Under the pieces are notes generated by a model, which saw only the letters and a list, made by a program, of their open reading frames with translations, ran no database searches and was not told where the DNA came from. Below, in pieces: positions 1 to 6,047 of a DNA stretch of 17,208 bases (position 1 is its first letter; each line of letters begins with the position of its first letter). The position numbers were made by a program, and so were the translations under genes. The stretch lies in assembly GCA_009936695.1 (NCBI GenBank), contig JAACEA010000574.1, positions 1-17,208 on the forward strand, read 5' to 3'. This DNA is from Planctomycetia bacterium. Its GTDB lineage: Bacteria; Planctomycetota; Phycisphaerae; Phycisphaerales; SM1A02.

Positions 1-67
1 GAGGGCCGCGGGGCTCGTGTAATGTGCGTCGATCTGGGCACGCGTGCCGAGTGAATCGGCAGGGATT

Positions 68-535
68 TCACCTCGCCACGACGTTCGACCTCGTGTTCGA
101 CCCTTCGGCGACCTTCCCCGCGGTCCGTCGCGCGATCTCCTCGAAGAGGTAGACGTTGGAGGGTTCCGCGGCGGCGATGGTCAGGGTTCCGCGCACCAGG
201 AAGAGCGGAAGCACTCGGTGCTGCCGTGCGAAGTCGCGGGACAGCAGCTCGACCACCGTCGGATCGGCGATTCGTGCGGGGTCACGGACGAAGGGAAGTC
301 CGCAGCCGGCGGCGAGGCCCTCCGCGATGGTCGCCTCGTCGGCGAATCCGAGACCGACCAGCACCTCGCCGAGGAGTCTGTGGTCGCCGCTTTCTCGCTG
401 GCTCGCGAGCGCCGTCTCGAGCTGGGTGCGGGTGATCGATCCCGCTTCGATGAGCGTCTCCCCGAGCGGCGCGATCCCGAGCGTCGAGGTTCCTTGAGCC
501 TTCGTCGTGGACGATGTGGTGGAGCGTGATGTCAT
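68..535 (-). CDS. MshEN (GspE/PilB N-terminal) domain protein; stand-alone or frame-disrupted N-terminus of a pilus ATPase
   Basis: The 155-residue product has an unstructured Ser/Thr-rich start (about 1-18) followed by an MshEN/GspE N-terminal domain (about 19-130). Two repeats are visible, P23-L-G-E with Q46 at its end and R53-L-L-G-E with the G-L-P-F turn at 79-82. This domain normally precedes the ATPase of PilB/GspE/MshE assembly motors and can bind c-di-GMP. The ATG overlaps the STAS stop (ATGA), with GAGGG about 7 bases upstream. The frame closes at TGA 70-68 just after the domain. No ATPase is visible because only 67 bases remain. Those bases read plausibly in another frame (GAA ATC CCT GCC GAT...), so a frameshift inside a full GspE/PilB gene is possible. 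A GTG overlapping the stop could instead open a new gene. The domain call is firm; the gene boundary is not. Confidence 0.75.
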   Translation of the reverse strand: MTSRSTTSSTTKAQGTSTLGIAPLGETLIEAGSITRTQLETALASQRESGDHRLLGEVLVGLGFADEATIAEGLAAGCGLPFVRDPARIADPTVVELLSRDFARQHRVLPLFLVRGTLTIAAAEPSNVYLFEEIARRTAGKVAEGSNTRSNVVAR

Positions 536-867
536 CGAAGCACCCTCGTCGCGGAAGCCACTTCGTCGTGTATCTCGAGACGATCACTCACGCGCGTGAT
601 GTCGAGCACCGTCTTGAGCGAGGCCTCGGGCCCCGCGATCAGACAGCGGCCGCGTCGTTCCGTCGCGGCATCGGCGAGTTCGAGCAGCGCCTCGAGTCCG
701 GCGGAGTCGATCCCCGACGTCGTCGAGACTTCGAGAATGAAGTCCCTCGAGCCGCCTTCGAGCCGCTCGCGGCACGCGCGGCGCAGCGAGTCCGACGACT
801 CACCCACGAGTTCGCCCTCGACCTGCACGACGCAGAGCGGGCCATGGTCCTCGAAACGGAGTTTCAT
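532..867 (-). CDS. STAS-domain anti-anti-sigma-factor-like protein
   Basis: This 111-residue protein is a single STAS domain of the SpoIIAA/RsbV class. The alternating strand/helix pattern is complete, and the phospho-acceptor loop is I53-D54-S55-A56-G57, with Ser55 in the position that anti-sigma kinases phosphorylate. Such proteins bind a partner kinase or anti-sigma factor when unphosphorylated. No HATPase_c anti-sigma kinase of the RsbW type lies in the window, so the partner is unknown. The only kinase here is the PAS histidine kinase upstream. Its ATG overlaps the HD-GYP stop (ATGA) with GGAGGG upstream, and its own stop overlaps the start of the MshEN gene. It is therefore translated as part of the signalling block. 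The family is clear; the role in pilus control is inferred from position. Confidence 0.85.
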   Translation of the reverse strand: MKLRFEDHGPLCVVQVEGELVGESSDSLRRACRERLEGGSRDFILEVSTTSGIDSAGLEALLELADAATERRGRCLIAGPEASLKTVLDITRVSDRLEIHDEVASATRVLR

Positions 868-2444
868 GCCGCCCTCCGATCATCCGCGGCCGCCGCGCTG
901 GCGTCGCGGGCGAGCAGTCGGTCGTATTCCGTCAGGTCCATGCCGATGAACACCGGGATGATCGAGGGATCGAACTGGCTTCCCTCGCAACGGATCATCT
1001 CCGCGAAGACCTCGTCCCGCGGCATCGCTCTTCGATAGGTCCGACTCGAACTCATCGCGTCGAAACTGTCGCACACCGCGACGATGCGGGCGAGAAGTGG
1101 AATCTCGTCGCCCTCGAGCCCGGCGGGATAGCCGCTCCCGTCCCACGCCTCGTGATGGCAGAGGACGCCGGGAAGGAGATCCCGGATCTGCGGGATGTCG
1201 CGCAGGATCCGGAAGCCGATCTGCGGATGCTGGCGGATCGCCGCGAACTCCGCTTCGTCGAGCCGCCCCGACTTGCAGAGCACCGCTTCCGGAACCCCGA
1301 TCTTGCCGAGATCGTGAACGAGACCGGAGAGGTGGGCGGTACGGACGAATTCCTCGGGCAGACCGATCGCCGCGGCGAGATCCCGACTCAGGATCGCCAC
1401 CCGCTGCGAGTGACCTCTCGTGTAGGGGTCCTTCGCGTCGATCGCGGCGACCATCGCCTGAAGCGTTCCCAGGAACATCTCGTCGAGATCGGAGTAGAGC
1501 GTGGCGTTCCGGAGGAACACCCCGAGGTGTCCCGCCGCGGAAGCGAGCAGGGTCAGCTCGATGCTGGAGATCGGCTCGCCTTCGCGTCCACCGGCCACCA
1601 GCGTTCCGAGGTTTCGATCGCCCCCACGCACCGCGGCGAGACCGATCTCGCCATGGGCATAATCCATGATCGCGGTGGCGGTGCTGGTCTCCGCGAGCTC
1701 GATGATCCGACGGATCTCCGCCCGGGAAGGGGCGACGTCGCCGTGCACGATGAAGTCGTCGACCGGGCAGGCGCCGGGATCGTCGAGCAGTACCGCGATC
1801 CACCGATAGCCCGCCGTCGCGGCGATCTCACGACAGGCCGAGGCGAGGAAGTCGCCGGGATCCCCGCCCACCACCAGTCCGTCGATGAGCGAGTTGAGGA
1901 GGTGGAGTTCCTCGTAGCTTTCGGAGAGCCGACGGTCCACGGACTGGGCCGCCGCTCGATCCTCGAATCGTTGCCGCGCCGCCTCGTGCAGCCGTCGAAC
2001 GAGCACGCCGATCGCGGGAATCGCCGCTCGGCCCGGCAGCTCGTCACGTGCCGCGAACCGACGGAGGATCCGTTCGTCGAGCCGGGACGCGGTGCAGATC
2101 ATGGCGAAGGACCCTTCGGTGACGAGCTCGACGGTGGGCAACAGCACCACGCCGCTCGACCGACCGCGACGCCCCTCCGACACGCACCCGATCGCGAATA
2201 CGCCGGGCATCAGCTCGACGACGCCGCCGTCTCCGCCGACGAGGTCCGCGAGCCGCGCTTCGACCGCGGTGCGAACGACCGCCGCGTTCGACAGGAGCGC
2301 CTGTCGCCAGCGACCGACCGAATCCTCGACCGTCGACCACCGTGGACGATCATCCTGAATCGGTATCCAGCTACCCCCCACGCCCGCGAGATCCGCGGCG
2401 AGGGCGAGGTCGAGGGAACCGTCGCGTGTTCGGGTTTCGATCAT
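864..2444 (-). CDS. GAF/HD-GYP domain protein, putative c-di-GMP phosphodiesterase
   Basis: The 526-residue protein has three parts: an N-terminal region (1-165) that I do not recognise, a GAF-like sensor region (about 175-315), and a C-terminal HD-GYP domain (about 325-505). The metal and active-site motifs are intact: H345, H377-D378 with K381 in HDLGKIGVPE, H406, H430-H431-E432, the D435-G-S-G-Y-P signature and D459. HD-GYP domains hydrolyse cyclic di-GMP to pGpG or GMP. No receiver domain is fused, but a stand-alone receiver is encoded immediately upstream, and the two genes overlap by ATGA with GGGAG before the start. No transmembrane segment is evident, so it is probably cytoplasmic. 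Its place before a STAS and an MshEN gene suggests that it lowers c-di-GMP near the pilus motor; that link is inference. Confidence 0.9.
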   Translation of the reverse strand: MIETRTRDGSLDLALAADLAGVGGSWIPIQDDRPRWSTVEDSVGRWRQALLSNAAVVRTAVEARLADLVGGDGGVVELMPGVFAIGCVSEGRRGRSSGVVLLPTVELVTEGSFAMICTASRLDERILRRFAARDELPGRAAIPAIGVLVRRLHEAARQRFEDRAAAQSVDRRLSESYEELHLLNSLIDGLVVGGDPGDFLASACREIAATAGYRWIAVLLDDPGACPVDDFIVHGDVAPSRAEIRRIIELAETSTATAIMDYAHGEIGLAAVRGGDRNLGTLVAGGREGEPISSIELTLLASAAGHLGVFLRNATLYSDLDEMFLGTLQAMVAAIDAKDPYTRGHSQRVAILSRDLAAAIGLPEEFVRTAHLSGLVHDLGKIGVPEAVLCKSGRLDEAEFAAIRQHPQIGFRILRDIPQIRDLLPGVLCHHEAWDGSGYPAGLEGDEIPLLARIVAVCDSFDAMSSSRTYRRAMPRDEVFAEMIRCEGSQFDPSIIPVFIGMDLTEYDRLLARDASAAAADDRRAA

Positions 2445-2857
2445 GCCGCACGCTCCCCGCCCCGTTCCGCGGCTTCCAGCGTCTCGCGAATTCGATCGAG
2501 CAGACCGCGGGGCGAGAACGGCTTCGCGATCAGTTCGACGATGCGACTCGCCACGATCTCCTCCGCGTCGAGCCTGAAGCCCCGCGCGGTCAGCATGATC
2601 ACGGGGATGTGCCGGGTCGAGGGATCGCCGGCGATCCTGCCTGCGAGCTCGAGCCCGGTCATGAGGGGCATCTGATGGTCGGTGAGAACGAGATCGATGT
2701 CGCCCCCCCGGACCTTCGACCAGGCGTCTGCGCCGTCGATCGCCTCCACGACGTCGTACCCGGCGCTCTCCAGCTTGAAGGAGACCACGCGCACGATGTA
2801 CTCCTCGTCGTCCGCGACCAGAATTCGTCGTCGCCGGTTTTCAGGGTCTGCGTTCAT
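2441..2857 (-). CDS. Single-domain response regulator (CheY-like receiver)
   Basis: The 138 residues form one receiver domain without an output domain. The acidic pocket is D16-D17, the phospho-acceptor is D60 in TDHQMP, the switch Thr is T90 in LTAR, and the invariant Lys is K112 before P113-F114. The start codon directly follows the stop of the histidine kinase (TGA-ATG, no gap), and the stop overlaps the HD-GYP start. Kinase and receiver are therefore almost certainly a pair. With no DNA-binding domain, it should act by protein-protein contact; the HD-GYP protein translated next is the obvious candidate partner, as an unfused version of the common receiver/HD-GYP protein. The Shine-Dalgarno sequence is poor, which fits translation by coupling to the kinase. 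Confidence 0.9.
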   Translation of the reverse strand: MNADPENRRRRILVADDEEYIVRVVSFKLESAGYDVVEAIDGADAWSKVRGGDIDLVLTDHQMPLMTGLELAGRIAGDPSTRHIPVIMLTARGFRLDAEEIVASRIVELIAKPFSPRGLLDRIRETLEAAERGGERAA

Positions 2858-4189
2858 TCAGGCCGCCATCGAAGCAGGATGTGAGGCGGGCACGCTGAAC
2901 CAGAATCGCGCGCCTTCACCCAGTCTTGAATCGACTCCGATCCGACCGTGATGAACCTGCTCGACGATGTTTCGGCAAAGATTGAGCCCGAGACCGGTTC
3001 CACGAGCATTCCGCTCGTATCGCTTGATCCGATAAAACTTGTCGAAGACCCGGTCGAGATCCTCCGGGGGGATGCCGAGGCCGGTGTCCGTCACGGTCAC
3101 CACCACGGAGCGGGTGAGATCCTCCGCATCGACCGTCACCGTCACCCGCTCTCCCTCGGGAACGTACTTGAGCCCGTTCCCCACGAGATTGCCGACCACC
3201 GCCGAGAGCATCTCCGCATCGCCCTCGACCAGCAGACCCGGCTGGACGTGCAGTCGCAGGTCGACCGATCTTCGGTCGGCGGCGGCCCGGAGTCCCTCGA
3301 CGACGTCGGTCGCGATCTCGGCCAGATCCACCTGGGCCATGTGCGGTCGTGCGACACCGGCTTCGATGCCGCTGATGTCGAGCATGTCGTTGACCAGTTT
3401 CGCGAGTCGACCGGTCTCTTCCATGGCGATCTCGAGGAACTCGGTCCGCTGGGCCTGGTCCTGCAGATCACCGTCGGCGAGCATCTCGAGGGACGCGTGG
3501 ATCGAGCTCAGCGGCGTTCGGAGTTCGTGACTCGCCTTCGCCACGAATTCGCTCTTGAGCCGTGAGGAGTCGCGTTCCCGCGTCGTGTCATGCATCACGA
3601 GAATCGTTCGCCCGTGATCGTCGAGGGTGCGGACCATCGCCTCGAAGGCGCGGGTGCGGGCCTCCTCCGTGTCCGAGCCATGCGATTCGAGCTCGAACTC
3701 GGCCGTCCGCACCGCATCCGCACCGCCCGCCACCACGGCCCGAACGTGTTCGAGCAGATCGCGAACCGTCGCCCGGTCCCCGATCATGACCTCGAGCGAT
3801 CGGGGATGGACGGCGTCGATGGGATCGGCCTCCGACTCGAGGCCGGCGAGCGACCTCGCCGCGGGATTGGCATCGACCACCTCGCCGTGACGGTCGAGGA
3901 CCAGGATGGGATCGGGGAACGACGCGAACATCCGCTCGAATCGACCGAGACGCTCCTCGACGATGCGTCGAGCCAGCACGTGCTCCCGACTCAGCGATTC
4001 CAGTTCACGACGCCGCGCCTCGTCGAGGGAACGGACCGGCGTGGTCGCGCCACGAGCCCCTTCCGGCCTGAGGCACGCGCTGCGGATGCGGATTCCGAGC
4101 AGCATCCATGCCGCTGTGAATCCCGCCGCGAAGGCGACCGCGACGCATGAGATCGTCGTGACGTCGAGCAATGAGGCCTCCTCACCCAT
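2858..4189 (-). CDS. Membrane-anchored PAS sensor histidine kinase
   Basis: This 443-residue protein has one N-terminal transmembrane segment (about 11-33), a linker helix (52-88), a PAS domain (about 83-205), HisKA and HATPase_c. The phospho-acceptor is H221 in SHELRTPLSS. The ATP site shows the N box (N334/N338), G1 D368-T-G-L-G-I, F box F382-D-K-F, and G2 G397-T-G-L-G-L. It lacks a periplasmic sensor loop, so sensing is probably through the cytoplasmic PAS domain. The ATG at 4189 has only an SD-like run abutting it. A TTG at 4171 (codon 7) is preceded by GAGGAG at a 6-base spacing and may be the true start, giving 437 residues. It follows the TPR gene after 34 bases and is adjacent to its presumed receiver. 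Confidence 0.9.
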   Translation of the reverse strand: MGEEASLLDVTTISCVAVAFAAGFTAAWMLLGIRIRSACLRPEGARGATTPVRSLDEARRRELESLSREHVLARRIVEERLGRFERMFASFPDPILVLDRHGEVVDANPAARSLAGLESEADPIDAVHPRSLEVMIGDRATVRDLLEHVRAVVAGGADAVRTAEFELESHGSDTEEARTRAFEAMVRTLDDHGRTILVMHDTTRERDSSRLKSEFVAKASHELRTPLSSIHASLEMLADGDLQDQAQRTEFLEIAMEETGRLAKLVNDMLDISGIEAGVARPHMAQVDLAEIATDVVEGLRAAADRRSVDLRLHVQPGLLVEGDAEMLSAVVGNLVGNGLKYVPEGERVTVTVDAEDLTRSVVVTVTDTGLGIPPEDLDRVFDKFYRIKRYERNARGTGLGLNLCRNIVEQVHHGRIGVDSRLGEGARFWFSVPASHPASMAA

Positions 4190-4223
4190 CCTTCACCAAT
4201 CGTTCGTGACACGACGCGATCGC

Positions 4224-5432
4224 TCAGTCCATCGCGTCGCCGACCCCGGTCAGCAATTCGCGAACACGGTTGTCCGTGGGGTTTCGCTCCGCGAGTTCCG
4301 CGAAGACGCGGTACGCCTCCGCGTATCGACCGGCGAGTTCACAGGCCATTCCCAGCGCGAGTTTCGGCTCGTTCCGCTGGGGATCGAGTTCCACCGCACG
4401 CCGGAAGAGGGTCACCGCATCGTCGAAGGCTCGTTCCTCGAGGGCCGCCTGACCGAGCAGGAAATAGCCCTCGAACTGATCGGGTTCGAGCATCACCAGT
4501 CGCTGGCCGCACTTCACGACCCGCCGGTGATCCCCCACCTCAAGGCAGATGAGTCCGAATTCGACCCAGCCCGAGACATCCTCGGGATTGAGATTCGTGA
4601 AGTCGAGGAAGACCTCCCGGGCCTCCCGCAGCCGACCTCCGTCGACCAGGCATCGCCCTCGAAGCCGGAGCAGTTCCCGTTCCTCGACGCGATCGGTCAC
4701 GATCTCCTCGAGTCGCGTGATCGTCTCGAGACAATCCGTGGTGCGATGGGCGCCGAGCTGGGCCCGGGCGAGATCCTCCAGCATCCACTGATCCTCGTCG
4801 TCGAGCAGGACGGCGCGATCGAGGTGGTCGACCGCATCGCTCCAGTTCTCCTGGAACATCGCCACCCGTCCGGCGAGATGGTGAATCGCGGCCGTCTCAC
4901 GAAACGCGACGCCCTTCTCCTTCAGCAATCGGTCGGCATCCTCGTAACGCCCCTCGCTGATCAGCGTGTCGACCGCGGCGACCAGCATTCCGGCATTGTC
5001 CTGCGCGATCTCGAGCGCGGCGAGATAGTGCTCCACGGCCTCGCTGGCCCGATCGAGGCGCTGGTCCACGATCCCCTGGAAATAGCAGGCGTCGGCGTTC
5101 TGGGGGTCGACCTCGTGGGCACGATCGAAGCTCTTCGACGCATCGCCGAGACTTCCGTTCTCGAGGTACACCCGACCGAGCAGCACCCAGTAGTCGGCAT
5201 CGTCGTCGACCTTCGAGATCGCGACGTCGAGATGGCGCTTCGCGGTGATGAGATCCCCCGCTCGGAACGCCTGATCCGCCTGATCGAAATCGACCCGGCT
5301 TCGGATCGAGTCGAAACGCGCGGCCGCTTCCTTTCGAGCCTCGATTCCACGCTTGGTGGGTCCGGTGCAGCCTGCTGCGCCGAGGAGAATGCCGAGACTC
5401 GAGACGATGGTGAGGGTCGTGGTGCGGTTCAT
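4224..5432 (-). CDS. TPR-repeat lipoprotein, probable pilus/secretin assembly factor
   Basis: The 402-residue protein begins with a lipoprotein-type signal: a hydrophobic stretch at 7-20 ending in G-A-A-G-C22, with Cys22 the likely lipidated residue. Tetratricopeptide repeats then run almost to the C-terminus; typical signatures are the Y-L-E-N-G-S, the A-V-E-H-Y-L-A-A-L and the A-V-E-L-D-P segments. TPR lipoproteins of the PilF/PilW or TadD kind help secretin multimerisation or pilus assembly. The position three genes after PilP and next to a secretin fits that role, but the sequence alone shows only a TPR scaffold. A 93-base gap with a 7-bp inverted repeat separates it from the upstream gene. 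Its own SD is weak. Confidence 0.8.
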   Translation of the reverse strand: MNRTTTLTIVSSLGILLGAAGCTGPTKRGIEARKEAAARFDSIRSRVDFDQADQAFRAGDLITAKRHLDVAISKVDDDADYWVLLGRVYLENGSLGDASKSFDRAHEVDPQNADACYFQGIVDQRLDRASEAVEHYLAALEIAQDNAGMLVAAVDTLISEGRYEDADRLLKEKGVAFRETAAIHHLAGRVAMFQENWSDAVDHLDRAVLLDDEDQWMLEDLARAQLGAHRTTDCLETITRLEEIVTDRVEERELLRLRGRCLVDGGRLREAREVFLDFTNLNPEDVSGWVEFGLICLEVGDHRRVVKCGQRLVMLEPDQFEGYFLLGQAALEERAFDDAVTLFRRAVELDPQRNEPKLALGMACELAGRYAEAYRVFAELAERNPTDNRVRELLTGVGDAMD

Positions 5433-5485
5433 GGTTCGATCCGGATGGATGGAGGAATGACGGACTGCGGGAACTTCGACGGTGA

Positions 5486-5512
5486 GCGGGACGCACCCGA
5501 AGGCGGTCCCGC
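5486..5512 (-). promoter_or_regulatory. Intergenic hairpin before the TPR gene
   Basis: A perfect 7-bp inverted repeat, GCGGGAC and GTCCCGC, encloses a 13-base loop in the 93-base gap between the acidic 170-aa gene and the TPR lipoprotein gene. There is no T-run after it on the minus strand, so it is a weak candidate for an attenuator or RNA-processing site rather than a classical terminator. Confidence 0.3.
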
Positions 5513-5525
5513 CACCGACAAGTGA

Positions 5526-6038
5526 TCAATCCCGCTCGTTCACACCAGCGACCGCGGAGGGCGTGGTGGAGGCACCGGCGTCGTTCGAGAACACTCGGGC
5601 CTGTTCGGAAGCGATGCGGGCCAGCCACCAGAGGCGTCCCCAGGAGGAGCTTGGCGTGCCGCGGACGAGGTTCATCTGGGCGTCGAAGACGACGCGAAGC
5701 GCGTCTTCGTTCGTGAAGTCGGCGTCGGCGGACGCGGTGACCGGTGCGTCGACGTCGACCGGCGTCGGCGGGGCTTCCACCGCGACCTTGACGCCGTCAT
5801 CGACGGTGGAACCCTCGGTCGAATCGGTCGTCGTCGCGGCCGGTTCGGACGGCAGGGCCGACGTCTCCTGGACCGGCATCGAATTCGCCAGCTCCGCGAG
5901 GGAAGGCAGTTCGACGACCGAAGCGGTGGTCGTCGAGGTCGAGATCTCCTCGGTCGGAACCTCGACCGTGGACTCCGATGCGATCTGCGCCGGAGTCTCG
6001 ATGACCTCGGTGGCCACCGTGTCCTCGGCATCGACCAT
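5526..6038 (-). CDS. Acidic Ser/Thr/Pro-rich protein in frame with the secretin stop
   Basis: I do not recognise this 170-residue product. It is low-complexity, acidic and Val/Thr/Ser/Glu/Pro-rich over about 1-108. A more ordered segment at 109-150 contains W133, W137 and W138 and looks like an amphipathic helix. No signal peptide or membrane span is visible. The gene starts 6 bases after the secretin stop, and the stop itself forms part of the SD: TAGGAGTCGATG. It lies in the same reading frame as the secretin, so amber read-through would add 2 linker residues plus this protein to the secretin tail, which is also acidic. It may be a coupled separate protein or a detached secretin C-terminus. 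G/C-rich third positions support real coding. Confidence 0.65.
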   Translation of the reverse strand: MVDAEDTVATEVIETPAQIASESTVEVPTEEISTSTTTASVVELPSLAELANSMPVQETSALPSEPAATTTDSTEGSTVDDGVKVAVEAPPTPVDVDAPVTASADADFTNEDALRVVFDAQMNLVRGTPSSSWGRLWWLARIASEQARVFSNDAGASTTPSAVAGVNERD

Positions 6039-6047
6039 CGACTCCTA
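6039..6047 (-). promoter_or_regulatory. Stop codon that doubles as ribosome binding site (secretin / 170-aa protein)
   Basis: On the minus strand the sequence TAGGAGTCG directly precedes ATG. TAG ends the secretin, and its AG joins GGAG to form a good Shine-Dalgarno core about 4 bases before the next start. This supports termination-reinitiation coupling, although the same context is in frame for read-through. Confidence 0.6.

Noticed and set aside
37..48. 12-base palindrome GGCACGCGTGCC
   Set aside because: A self-complementary 12-mer without loop, inside probable coding sequence; expected at times in GC-rich DNA and with no supporting context.
1152..2675. Open frame of 507 codons on the plus strand
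   Set aside because: It is antisense to the HD-GYP and receiver genes; strong G/C at third positions leaves long stop-free antisense frames. It shows no domain motif, and the minus strand has complete catalytic motifs.
3906..5525. Open frame of 539 codons on the plus strand
   Set aside because: Antisense to the TPR and kinase genes, with repeats that mirror the TPR coding sequence and no motif or SD of its own.
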